Part shown: positions 45,199 through 53,827 of the stretch, piece after piece
How positions within the stretch are numbered: the first letter of the stretch is position 1
Layout of the letters: each line of letters starts with the position of its first letter
DNA from: Streptococcus viridans
Lineage (GTDB): Bacteria; Bacillota; Bacilli; Lactobacillales; Streptococcaceae
Assembly (NCBI RefSeq): GCF_900636365.1
Contig: NZ_LR134266.1
Coordinates: forward strand, 943,501 to 1,007,500
DNA length: 64,000 nt
Reading direction: 5' to 3'
Notes under the pieces: model-generated
Told to the model about the DNA's origin: nothing
What the model saw: only the letters and a program-made list of their open reading frames with translations
Databases searched by the model: none
Translations under genes and position numbers: made by a program

Positions 45199-45286
45199 CC
45201 CAAACTAAATATTTCGATTTTAAATTTGATTTTCCTTTATTTTCTTGTTCTTCAACTAATATATCAGATAAAAACTCTTTTATCAT
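45179..45286 (-). CDS. Possible 35-residue small gene between DUF4365 and HEPN
   Basis: IKEFLSDILVEEQENKGKSN and on to a TAA that lies just inside the HEPN gene; the frames overlap by 20 nt. There is no clear ribosome binding site. It may be a small coupled peptide, or the old N-terminus of the HEPN protein put out of frame. Confidence 0.3.
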   Translation of the reverse strand: MIKEFLSDILVEEQENKGKSNLKSKYLVWDEDVNK

Positions 45287-45325
45287 ATTAAGATTAAGAA
45301 AAATTCGAGTTGCAATAAATTTAAG

Positions 45326-47083
45326 TTATAATACCTTATATAAATTATAAATAGGGTAAACCTGATATCTTTCTTGAGTTTCTTTATCTAACTTAGTCCA
45401 AAATAAATCAGCTTGTGGTTTTGATTTTAATAACACTGATGCACCAAAACAAATTTCATCATTATCTTTATTATTTAATAAAATATTAGTAAGCTTCTCT
45501 ATTTCAGTATTATCTAATTCACGATTTCTATATTTAATTTGAAGATCATTTATGATGCTTATGCTATTTTCTTTTATATGGTTCATGTTCCAGTCAGAAA
45601 GACGTTGAGCCCAGTTAAGCAACTGTTCTTTTTTTGAAACTTCTTCTGTCATATCGGCTGCAGCAACTATTTTTATTATGGTATCGTCAGCACACACATT
45701 TTCTACACTACAGTCAACTAATCTTTGGTATGAGGCAATAACCGAATCAAAGTTACAGTTATCAATTGTTAACCAATCTTCGGGCCTAAAAACCTCAAAT
45801 AAAGAAATATCCTCATCCTCGCCTCTCCTGCACCAAGGAGTTTCAGTGAAAATATCTATCATAGTTCCATTATTACCTTCATGAAATGCATATAGAGTAC
45901 TAATATGTATGTTAGCAATCTTAAGATTAAACAATTTCGATTCCTCGTAATTTAACGCCACCTTGTTTTTTAATACTAGACCTGAATTAAGGATATTTAA
46001 ATTTCTTTGAGATTGTTCATTAAAGAGGGATAAATCTAGCTCTTTTTTTATCCCCATTTTCTTTATGAAATTTGATATTTTCGACAATTCTTTTATATGG
46101 CTATCTAAATCAAGCGAATTAATATCCGATAAAGACCGTTCATCTAGTTCTATACTAATACCATTGAGTGTGAAAAATCCTACTTTTCCTAGTTCTTTAA
46201 GTGCCTGAGTACACTTTATAGCATCTGACAGCATATTAGGTCTTGAATAATTAAATTTGGGTTGAGCCTTCCCATTATTAAAGGATATTTTAAAACCTTC
46301 ACCAAAATGAAGCTGTACACTTCCGTCAGGAAAATAATGTCTCTCTACATCTTCAAAAATATAATCTCCTATCTCAATAATTAAATCTGTTGCTTCGAAA
46401 GTTTCAACAATCTCTATTGAATTTTCAAGTGGAATTTCGATGTCAGTTTCAGGATCCCTAAGATAAAGAAAGAGGTCGTGTTCCTTCTGGTAATTAAATA
46501 TTCCTTCATGTCCCTGACCATAAAAGTAAAGCTTGAACTCTTTATCATTTGGAATATTCTCAATTGACATCCCATCGATATTTATAAAGCTATACTGCTT
46601 CTGACTATTAGTAACAAAATTAACTAACATCGGATAAAGTTTTTGTTCATCTAGTTTATGAATCTGTACCGAAAGTGTTTTTTTATTTACAGACTTATTT
46701 TTCAATTTACTTATTTTAATTAGTTTCTTTATAGAAAAAGGTGGCAGTGACTTATAAAAAATATCTTTTAGATTATTGTTCTCATCTAACCAAACTACGA
46801 ATAAAACTACACCTCCATTTTTTGAATACAATTCTAGATCACGCATATCTACTGGGAAAGATTTCATTGAATTGTTCTTCCGTTTAGTTGCTTTAATTTG
46901 GACAGGTACTTTCCCAAATATTTCGCTCTTTTTCTCACTAGCATTTTTAAGAACATGAATTTCTCCATCCCACGCTGGAGTTTTATCATTGTTCTCGAAA
47001 TAAGTCTGAAGCAACTTATTTCGATTAATAAATGTTGTCAGATATGAAACACCTAACGTTTCAATTTGTCTATTATTTGCCAA
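45326..47083 (-). CDS. DUF4365 nuclease-like protein
   Basis: 585 residues. The first 110 fit DUF4365, a PD-(D/E)xK-like fold: AWDGEIHV (Asp39, Glu41), VPVQIKATKR (Gln62-Lys64) and GGVVLFVVWLD. The Q-x-K pattern is that of type II/Mrr-like nuclease cores. The remaining 470 residues are unrecognised; they may recognise a trigger or substrate. Start is TTG 47083 after GAGGTGAT; on the minus strand a TATAAT lies about 35 nt upstream. It leads the two-gene unit with the HEPN protein 127 nt downstream. AT-rich, flanked by direct repeats. Confidence 0.72.
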   Translation of the reverse strand: MANNRQIETLGVSYLTTFINRNKLLQTYFENNDKTPAWDGEIHVLKNASEKKSEIFGKVPVQIKATKRKNNSMKSFPVDMRDLELYSKNGGVVLFVVWLDENNNLKDIFYKSLPPFSIKKLIKISKLKNKSVNKKTLSVQIHKLDEQKLYPMLVNFVTNSQKQYSFINIDGMSIENIPNDKEFKLYFYGQGHEGIFNYQKEHDLFLYLRDPETDIEIPLENSIEIVETFEATDLIIEIGDYIFEDVERHYFPDGSVQLHFGEGFKISFNNGKAQPKFNYSRPNMLSDAIKCTQALKELGKVGFFTLNGISIELDERSLSDINSLDLDSHIKELSKISNFIKKMGIKKELDLSLFNEQSQRNLNILNSGLVLKNKVALNYEESKLFNLKIANIHISTLYAFHEGNNGTMIDIFTETPWCRRGEDEDISLFEVFRPEDWLTIDNCNFDSVIASYQRLVDCSVENVCADDTIIKIVAAADMTEEVSKKEQLLNWAQRLSDWNMNHIKENSISIINDLQIKYRNRELDNTEIEKLTNILLNNKDNDEICFGASVLLKSKPQADLFWTKLDKETQERYQVYPIYNLYKVL

Positions 47084-47298
47084 ATTATCACCTCATAACA
47101 TAACACTATGTATTATTTATTATACCATCAACGGAATAAAAATCTATATCTTGCGTTCAATAGAAACTTAAATAAGCTGCAAAAAATGTACAATTGAACC
47201 ACCACTTCTTCTGCTATTACTTGAGTATAAAATGTACAAATCAATTTCTCAGATTAGAGTATATTATGTACTAGAAAACATACAAAATACCACTCCAG

Positions 47299-47378
47299 AA
47301 TAATGTACAAAACAAAAATAAAGTACACTTTTTAAAGAATGTACTTTATGCTTCTAATTCAGTTGTATCAATGGTTTA
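47299..47378. repeat. 80-bp direct repeat, right copy
   Basis: See the left copy at 43556; the inner hairpin is AAAGTACA / TGTACTTT here. The gap 47084-47460 otherwise holds the DUF4365 promoter and several AATGTACAA-like motifs (47188-47270). Confidence 0.85.
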
Positions 47379-47460
47379 AGTCTATTTTAGTCAATTGTAC
47401 ATAAACTTTTAGTTTTATCAGCAAATTTCACGGATCTACTGATTGTTTTTCTTCTGTATC

Positions 47461-48444
47461 TTATTTTTCTACATATCGAAAGGAAATCTTGCTACCACAG
47501 AGCCAATTGTATACACGATCATTGACTTGGACGTTCATAGCTTCATGGGCATATTCTGGCATGATGAAATGCTCTTTTGGACCTTCTAATCGATTATAAA
47601 TGGCAAACTGTGTCCCAGGATAACAGACATCATCATCTAATCCTGTAATCATGTGAACCTGTCCTTTAATGCGGTGGGCAAAATTTTTCACATCAATATA
47701 GGCTAATGTCTCCATGATTTGGTCTTCCGTTTCATGGAATGGATCATGGAATTTGAAATAACGGAAAAGCTCGTCATAGGCTTCACTGGTGTTTCCAATC
47801 TCTAATACACGTCTGAAATCCGATAAGAATGGATAAATGGCTACCGTTTGTTGGATTCGGGGATTCAATCCGGCAGCTACCAGGGCCAAGGCACCACCTT
47901 GAGAGGCTCCATAGCTGGCGAGTTTGCTGTTGTCAACTTGAGGAAAGCTAGCTACAATTTCTATTAACTGGTAAAGATCTAAGTAGACATCCTTATAAAA
48001 TAGCTCATCTGGACCTTCCACAGCTCCGCGGATAATCTGTCCTTTTACAGTATTTCCAAGTGGTGATCGATCTCCATCTGTTGAATAACCTGACTGACCT
48101 CTCACGTCCATAGATACAACACCATGGCCGGCTACTGTATAAGCCAGCATATCAGCCCAATCCCAACAACGGCCCATATAGCCATGAAAATGGAAAATAA
48201 CTGGAACCTTTTGATCTGTTTTTGGGAAAACAACTCGCGCATAAACAAGACCATCTCGTGTCCCTTTAAAGGTTAATTCATAACAAACAACATTTGGAAT
48301 GCTGAAATTTTGCTCTTCGAGCTTGTATTCAGGAAGTTCAGCAATGTTTGCTAGGGCTTGATTCCAAAAGGTATCAAAGTCTGCGGGCACTTCATCCCGT
48401 CCCCTGTAATCTTTCATTAATTCTAGTAATTTAGGATCTTTCAT
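47461..48444 (-). CDS. axe1: Acetylxylan esterase / cephalosporin-C deacetylase family
   Basis: 327 residues. CE7-type alpha/beta hydrolase: FHFHGYMGRCWDW, VVSMDVRGQSGYS, nucleophile GASQGG (Ser near 184), acid in GLDDDVCYPG and His in YAHEAM. It removes acetyl groups from short xylo-oligosaccharides or related compounds in the cytoplasm; no signal peptide. AAGGAGG selects the ATG. First core gene after the accessory block. Confidence 0.9.
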   Translation of the reverse strand: MKDPKLLELMKDYRGRDEVPADFDTFWNQALANIAELPEYKLEEQNFSIPNVVCYELTFKGTRDGLVYARVVFPKTDQKVPVIFHFHGYMGRCWDWADMLAYTVAGHGVVSMDVRGQSGYSTDGDRSPLGNTVKGQIIRGAVEGPDELFYKDVYLDLYQLIEIVASFPQVDNSKLASYGASQGGALALVAAGLNPRIQQTVAIYPFLSDFRRVLEIGNTSEAYDELFRYFKFHDPFHETEDQIMETLAYIDVKNFAHRIKGQVHMITGLDDDVCYPGTQFAIYNRLEGPKEHFIMPEYAHEAMNVQVNDRVYNWLCGSKISFRYVEK

Positions 48445-48524
48445 AAAACCCTCCTTAGGTATATGTAATCGCTACCAAAAATGTACCATATTTGCATAAG
48501 GATTGCAAGAGACAAATAAAAATT

Positions 48525-48542
48525 ACATAACCGAAATTATGT
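48525..48542. repeat. Stop-adjacent palindrome after the DUF915 gene
   Basis: ACATAACCGAAATTATGT, 7 nt beyond the stop; extended arms AATTACATAA/TTATGTAATT followed by TTTTTATTT on the minus strand, so here it can also terminate. Confidence 0.55.
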
Positions 48543-48549
48543 AATTTAC

Positions 48550-49317
48550 TTATAGATTCAAAAATAGACTTAATTGTTTCACTAGATCTGGATTAGTGGG
48601 TAAAGCTGAATGATGAGCCTTGCGTCCTTTTAAATTGACTTCTGTATAGGCTTGTTTCTCAAAAATAGATTTTGCTGCTTGAGCACTAGAAAGAGGGACG
48701 ATCCCGTCTGATTTCCCAGCAAAGCTACCGACAAAATTAAGGACTTCTACTTCTTTTTCTAAGCGATGCTTCCGTGTCTGAAAATCGTCATACATTTCTT
48801 GATTGAATTGGTATGGACTACCAATAATAACCAGCTTGCTTACAGTCAGTTTTTTCTTTTCTAAAAAACCACTTTCCAATAAACCAGTCAAAACCAGTCC
48901 CCCATTGGAGTGCCCGACTGCCTTGAACTCTGTAAAATAATAGTGATCAAGAAGATAGGTTAAAGCTATCTTAAGGGATTCGATTTGCTGCTTGATATTG
49001 CTGTAGCCATCTCGATTGTTCTCAAAGCCAATCACAATCATCGGATTCGGCTCTTTCGTATTCAGTCTTCCTTCCATCTCTATAGAATCATCTTTGTTGA
49101 CTTTTATTTTTAAGAGACTCTGTTTTTTTCTAGAAAAGCGATGGAGCATACGAATTGTTCCATTGAAACGCTGAATACTAGCTGAACTTCCAGGTACAAA
49201 GATGATCGGTCTGATCGGTGGTTTCTTCGACCCTTTAGGAAATTCAAAGGGCTTTCTGTGGGAAGAAAACAGTCTTATAAAGAAACGAATGACTTGTTGA
49301 AATAGTTTTTTTAACAT
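48550..49317 (-). CDS. DUF915 alpha/beta hydrolase
   Basis: 255 residues. Hydrophobic or amphipathic N-terminal helix (LFQQVIRFFIRLF), then IIFVPGSSAS, nucleophile GHSNGG (Ser near 137) and DGIVPLSSAQ. DUF915 hydrolases are a Firmicute group with mostly unknown substrates; Staphylococcus FphH/Listeria members are serine hydrolases. AGAGGAAAC precedes the ATG. Monocistronic. Confidence 0.85.
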   Translation of the reverse strand: MLKKLFQQVIRFFIRLFSSHRKPFEFPKGSKKPPIRPIIFVPGSSASIQRFNGTIRMLHRFSRKKQSLLKIKVNKDDSIEMEGRLNTKEPNPMIVIGFENNRDGYSNIKQQIESLKIALTYLLDHYYFTEFKAVGHSNGGLVLTGLLESGFLEKKKLTVSKLVIIGSPYQFNQEMYDDFQTRKHRLEKEVEVLNFVGSFAGKSDGIVPLSSAQAAKSIFEKQAYTEVNLKGRKAHHSALPTNPDLVKQLSLFLNL

Positions 49318-49383
49318 GTTTCCTCTAGTACTATTTTCTAAAAGAACCCAGAACAGTGTGTTCCAGGCCCTTATTAGAAACGA

Positions 49384-50955
49384 TTATTTCCGTTTTTTCT
49401 TATTTTTGCGCATTTGTTTGGCCATCTTGTTCATCGCCCGTTTCATCATGAATTCGCCGGCTTTTCCTTTAAGACCACCACCGAACATTTGGCTCATGTC
49501 AGGCATCCCAGCGCCTCCGCCAAGAGCTGATAAGTCAGGCATACCGCCTTGTCCCATCATGCCTTCGAGGGCAGACATATCAGGCATACCACCAGGCATA
49601 TTCTTCGGCATATTATTTGGATTAAGCCCCATTTGTTTCATCATCTTGTTCATATCACCAGAGAGGACACCTTGCATCATCTGTTTGGCTTGGTTAAAGT
49701 CCTTGATGAATTTGTTCACTTCGACAAAGCTGTTTCCTGAACCAGCAGCAATCCGACGACGACGGCTAGGGTTCAACAAATCTGGATTTTCGCGTTCAGC
49801 TGGGGTCATAGAAGATACAATGGCGCGTTTTCGAGCAATTTCTCGTTCATCTACCTTGAGGTTTTTCATGGCTGGATTGTTGGCCATACCTGGAAGCATC
49901 TTGAGTAGATCTTCCATTGGTCCCATGTTTTGAACTTGGTCTAACTGGTCGATAAAGTCGTTGAAATCAAAGGTATTTTCCCGCATCTTCTCAGCGAGTT
50001 CAATGGAGCGTTTCTCATCGTATTCTTGAGAAGCCTTCTCGATCAGCGTCAGCATATCCCCCATACCGAGGATCCGGCCAGACATGCGGTCTGGGTGGAA
50101 GGTTTCGATATCAGTGATTTTTTCACCAGTACCAGTGAATTTGATTGGCTTCCCAGTAATCTGACGGACAGAAAGGGCTGCACCACCACGAGTATCCCCA
50201 TCAATCTTGGTCAAGATGACCCCGGTCACTTCGAGTTGTTCGTTAAACTCACGCGCCACATTGGCTGCTTCTTGACCGATCATGGCATCCACAACCAAGA
50301 GGATTTCGTTCGGCTCAGCAAGAGCTTTGACATCGCGCAACTCGCCCATGAGTTTTTCATCGATTTGCAGACGACCGGCCGTATCGATCAAGACATAGTC
50401 ATTGTGGTTGGCTCTTGCTTGCTCCAAACCTTGACGTACGATCTCGACTGCAGGGACTTCTGTTCCCAATGAGAAGACAGGGACATTGATCTGTTGACCA
50501 AGAGTCTTCAACTGGTCGATGGCAGCTGGACGATAGATATCGGCCGCAATCATCAAAGGACGTGCATTTTCTTCCTTGACCAATTTGTTAGCCAATTTCC
50601 CAGCAAAGGTTGTTTTACCAGCCCCTTGAAGACCGACCATCATGATAACGGTTGGAATCTTAGGCGACTTGATAATGTCTGCTGTCTCAGAACCCAAAAT
50701 GGCTGTCAATTCTTCATCGACAATCTTCACGATTTGTTGGGCAGGGTTGAGGGTTTCAATGACCTCATGCCCTACGGCCCGCTCGCGGACGCGTTTGATA
50801 AAGTCTTTTACAACAGGAAGGGCAACGTCGGCCTCTAAGAGGGCTAGACGAATTTCTTTGGTTGCCTCTTGGACATCCGCTTCAGAGATTTTCCCTTTCT
50901 TACGAAGATTTTTAAAGACGTTCTGTAAACGTTCGGTTAAACTTTCAAATGCCAT
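49384..50955 (-). CDS. ffh: Signal recognition particle protein Ffh
   Basis: 523 residues. N domain, GTPase G domain with GLQGAGKTT, DTAGRLQIDEKL, TKIDGDTRGGAA, and a C-terminal M domain ending in a long Gly/Met tail (GMPDMSALEGMMGQGGMPD) that binds signal peptides and SRP RNA. Delivers nascent membrane proteins to FtsY. Standard downstream neighbour of ylxM; a small hypothetical gene lies between. TTAGGAG precedes the ATG. Confidence 0.97.
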   Translation of the reverse strand: MAFESLTERLQNVFKNLRKKGKISEADVQEATKEIRLALLEADVALPVVKDFIKRVRERAVGHEVIETLNPAQQIVKIVDEELTAILGSETADIIKSPKIPTVIMMVGLQGAGKTTFAGKLANKLVKEENARPLMIAADIYRPAAIDQLKTLGQQINVPVFSLGTEVPAVEIVRQGLEQARANHNDYVLIDTAGRLQIDEKLMGELRDVKALAEPNEILLVVDAMIGQEAANVAREFNEQLEVTGVILTKIDGDTRGGAALSVRQITGKPIKFTGTGEKITDIETFHPDRMSGRILGMGDMLTLIEKASQEYDEKRSIELAEKMRENTFDFNDFIDQLDQVQNMGPMEDLLKMLPGMANNPAMKNLKVDEREIARKRAIVSSMTPAERENPDLLNPSRRRRIAAGSGNSFVEVNKFIKDFNQAKQMMQGVLSGDMNKMMKQMGLNPNNMPKNMPGGMPDMSALEGMMGQGGMPDLSALGGGAGMPDMSQMFGGGLKGKAGEFMMKRAMNKMAKQMRKNKKKRK

Positions 50956-50972
50956 TATTTTCTCCTAATTTT

Positions 50973-51188
50973 TCAATTCAGTGGAAATCGTCCGAAATGT
51001 TGCAAACATTCTAGTTCTTCGGGTGTGACTTCTTTCATGATTTCATTTGGATATCCCCAACAGCTAAAACCTATTTGCATAGCTTTGGAGATATCATTGG
51101 GCGAGATAATTTGTAGTCGAGTAGGAAATACTCCCTCTGCGACTAATAGTTTGCAAGGTATTCCTTGATAAATGACGAGACTGCCCAT
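50973..51188 (-). CDS. Small conserved-looking protein between ylxM and ffh
   Basis: 71 residues; starts GSLVIYQGIPCKLLVAEGVF and contains ISPNDISKAMQIGFSCWGYPN. GGGAG precedes ATG 51188, the second in-frame start, and the gene touches the end of ylxM. No family recognised. Its place in the ylxM-ffh operon suggests cotranscription with the SRP genes, not a proven role. Confidence 0.65.
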   Translation of the reverse strand: MGSLVIYQGIPCKLLVAEGVFPTRLQIISPNDISKAMQIGFSCWGYPNEIMKEVTPEELECLQHFGRFPLN

Positions 51189-51190
51189 AA

Positions 51191-51523
51191 TCACTCCCGA
51201 TTGTCAATGCTTGATAAAATTTCAACCTGCTCTTGTAGAAAAGCATCTTCCGGATAGCGTTCTAAAATCTGATCAAAAATCTGACTGCGAACAATGTAGT
51301 CAGAATACATATGAAGCTTCATTTCATAATCTTCCAGTATCTTTTCTGTACGTTTGATATTATCATAAACAGCTTGGCGACTAACACCGAACTCTTCCGC
51401 AATCTCAGCCAAGCTGTAATCATCTGCATAATAGAGCTCGATATAGTTCATCTGTTTGTCTGTCAAAAGAGCTGCGTAAAACTCAAAGAGAGCATTCATT
51501 CGGTTGGTTTTCTCAATTTCCAT
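51191..51523 (-). CDS. ylxM: YlxM family DNA-binding protein
   Basis: 110 residues. Sigma-70 region-4-like helix-turn-helix: [24 protein letters not shown] at about residues 35-60. Conserved operon partner of ffh in Firmicutes; thought to affect SRP function. The start [19 protein letters not shown] (ATG 51523) follows family usage; the ribosome binding site is poor and a TATAAT-like box lies right upstream, so ATG 51499 is also possible. Confidence 0.88.
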   Translation of the reverse strand: MEIEKTNRMNALFEFYAALLTDKQMNYIELYYADDYSLAEIAEEFGVSRQAVYDNIKRTEKILEDYEMKLHMYSDYIVRSQIFDQILERYPEDAFLQEQVEILSSIDNRE

Positions 51524-51602
51524 ACCTTTCATTATATCAAAAAAGCCCACTAAAGACTAGCGGGACTTGATGCTTTTTGAGTTGAAATAAGAGGATTGAT
51601 CA

Positions 51603-52547
51603 TCAGAGTTTCAGAGCTAACATATTAACCGTCATCCCTGCGGCAGTTCCCATTAAGAAGATGGTATCTCCTTCTTTGACAAGGCCATGATCTAGGGCGT
51701 AAGCTAGGCCAAAAGGCACCGCAACAGAAACCATGTTTCCGTAATCGCTAACGATGTTAAGATACCGATGGTCTGGTACTCCTAATTTCTCCATGACCAA
51801 AGGAAGAGCACGACTGGCTTGGTGAGGAATGATATAGTCTACATCGGCAAGCGATAGACCAACCTTGTCTTGAAATTCTTGGAACATTTCTGGAATAACA
51901 CGCGCAGAAAGTAAGAGAATTTTCTTCCCTTTCATGTCAAACATGAAGTCGGTTTTGGTCGCTTCGCTATAATGTTTTGGATGGTAGGCTGTTAAACCGC
52001 CGCGAATCTCTGTATCATGGGCCCCCTTAGACCAGGTCCGTTGAAGGCTTGCAATCACTCCTAAATCTTCCGTCGTGCTTTCAAAGATAAAAGCAGCTGC
52101 CCCATCACTAAACAATTCATAGCTTTCTTTCTGCTTTGGATTAAGACCTAGGCTTCCCACCTCACTTGAAACAATGAGGACACGCTTGTACTCGCCACCT
52201 TCGATCAGATAAGAAATGGTACTGAGGGCTGAAATAAAGCTGGTACAAGTGGTATTGATATCCATAGCTGGAATGGTCAAGTCTTTGGCCACTCGTTCAT
52301 GGATTAGAGCTGCCGTACATGGAATCGGCTGAACCCCAACGGCGCTCGCTGAAACTAGGCAGTCAATATCTGCCATGGTCAATTCTGCCTGCTTTAGAGC
52401 CTGTTCAATAGCACGAGCGGCTAGGTCGATCTGAGATTCTTCATCTTCTTTTACGCGGTAACGTGTCTGGTCCTTAAAGGTGACTTGATGCTTGGGTAAG
52501 GCTGTTCCATAGCCTTTAATACGAACGTGTCTTTGTACACTTGTCAT
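51603..52547 (-). CDS. Ketoacyl-ACP synthase III-like enzyme
   Basis: 314 residues of the FabH/OleA thiolase fold. Catalytic Cys101 in NTTCTSF, His in IIPHQASRAL and Asn in DYGNMVSVAVP form the C-H-N triad, so it should condense or transfer acyl groups. It is not the housekeeping fabH: it sits last in a cluster with an adenylate-forming enzyme, a metallo-beta-lactamase, an SDR and a glycosyltransferase, with no acyl carrier protein or other fab genes. TAGGAGGAAG selects ATG 52547. Confidence 0.83.
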   Translation of the reverse strand: MTSVQRHVRIKGYGTALPKHQVTFKDQTRYRVKEDEESQIDLAARAIEQALKQAELTMADIDCLVSASAVGVQPIPCTAALIHERVAKDLTIPAMDINTTCTSFISALSTISYLIEGGEYKRVLIVSSEVGSLGLNPKQKESYELFSDGAAAFIFESTTEDLGVIASLQRTWSKGAHDTEIRGGLTAYHPKHYSEATKTDFMFDMKGKKILLLSARVIPEMFQEFQDKVGLSLADVDYIIPHQASRALPLVMEKLGVPDHRYLNIVSDYGNMVSVAVPFGLAYALDHGLVKEGDTIFLMGTAAGMTVNMLALKL

Positions 52548-52558
52548 AATGCTTCCTC

Positions 52559-53827
52559 CTATTTTTGAAGACGTTGTACGCGCTTGAGTTTGCGACTTGT
52601 GTCCCATTGGTAGTCAATAAAGGTAAGAGTGGGCATGATAAAGCCCTTTTGATCTGCTAAGACTTGAAATTGGTTGCGGATAGCCTCTTCTATCTCAGGT
52701 GAACGTTTGCTGAGAGCAACCTGAACTTGTCCATCTTCTGTTTGAGTCACTTGATAGTCTTGAATCCCTTCGACAAAGAGGATACAACGCCGAATGAAGT
52801 CTGGATAAACCATCTGTAGCTCGCCGTCTGCTTTCTTGAAATAAAAGATATCGTCTGATCGCCCCTCAATTTTAGCAATCCGTGTAAAGACAGAACCACA
52901 ACTGCAGAGTTCAGGATCCTCTACCAGAATATCATTGAGCCGGTAGCGGAAAATAGGTTGGCTCCTACGTTTAAAATCTGTAATGATAGGATAAAAACGG
53001 TGGTCATCCAAATAGTCTTTTTCCACTGATAAAATGTCCTCGTTGAGGTGCAAGTTCCCCTCAGAACAGGTACAGGCTAAGAAACCTTCTGTCGCTTGGT
53101 AGACCTGATCAACCTTAGACAGATGAAATGCCTGACGAATGAGGTCCCGGTCCCGATCCTCTAAGATTTCAGCGACGGAAACGACCTTTCGGGGTTGAAT
53201 CTGTAGGGCCTGACTCTCTAGATATTTGGTTAAATCCAATAAGGTAGAGGCTGGAGCCACAAGGATAGTCGGCTGGTAGTCATTCAAACGCCCGATATGC
53301 TCTTGGCTATCTTTGAAAATATCAAAATATTCTAAGCGAATCAAGGGAGAATTGATGGTTTGATAGAGCTCGTTATCAGCACGGAGGAAAAAGGCAATGC
53401 GGTGCCCAAAGAGCTTCCCTTTGGGAAGCATTTTAGCGAGAATAGCGGCTGCCCACATACTACGTTCTGTCTCTGTCGTGATAAAAATGCCTCGGTGGCC
53501 GGAGGTACCAGAGGAAAGACCAACTGCTACTTCTCCTTGCATCTCTGTAAAATCACGAGACTGCTCTCCGCGAATGGCCATTTCAAGAGCCTTGTCCCGA
53601 TCGATTCCTTGGGTGTTTAACTCATTGAAATGCTCCATCATAAAGGTCTTGTCCATATAGCGGAAGTCCTTTGGAACGTCTTGAGCGAAATAGGGCGAAT
53701 GTTGGAGTAAGAAGTCCTGGTATTTTTGCAGCTCTTTATCTTGGTAGCGCTCGAGGTCCTCTCGGTTCTTAAAGCGGTGCCCCCAGCGGGTCTGGCAAAA
53801 GGTTTTAAGAAAGGTCCATTTTTTCAT
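52559..53827 (-). CDS. Adenylate-forming enzyme, F390 synthetase/PaaK-related
   Basis: 422 residues. The phosphate-binding loop VGLSSGTSGHRG (near 105) and YQATEGFLACTC (near 247) place it in the PaaK/F390-synthetase-like branch of adenylate-forming enzymes; FRYRLNDILVEDPELCSCG is the hinge-like region with cysteines that may bind metal. It should activate a carboxylate as acyl-AMP. Overlaps the metallo-beta-lactamase gene by 23 nt and is followed by the KAS III gene after 11 nt, so the substrate probably goes to or comes from that enzyme. Confidence 0.8.
   Translation of the reverse strand: MKKWTFLKTFCQTRWGHRFKNREDLERYQDKELQKYQDFLLQHSPYFAQDVPKDFRYMDKTFMMEHFNELNTQGIDRDKALEMAIRGEQSRDFTEMQGEVAVGLSSGTSGHRGIFITTETERSMWAAAILAKMLPKGKLFGHRIAFFLRADNELYQTINSPLIRLEYFDIFKDSQEHIGRLNDYQPTILVAPASTLLDLTKYLESQALQIQPRKVVSVAEILEDRDRDLIRQAFHLSKVDQVYQATEGFLACTCSEGNLHLNEDILSVEKDYLDDHRFYPIITDFKRRSQPIFRYRLNDILVEDPELCSCGSVFTRIAKIEGRSDDIFYFKKADGELQMVYPDFIRRCILFVEGIQDYQVTQTEDGQVQVALSKRSPEIEEAIRNQFQVLADQKGFIMPTLTFIDYQWDTSRKLKRVQRLQK

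Noticed and set aside
49316..50968. Long plus-strand frames opposite ffh and the DUF915 gene
   Set aside because: They mirror the high-quality coding of ffh, have no ribosome binding sites and give Pro/Arg/Ser-rich low-complexity products.
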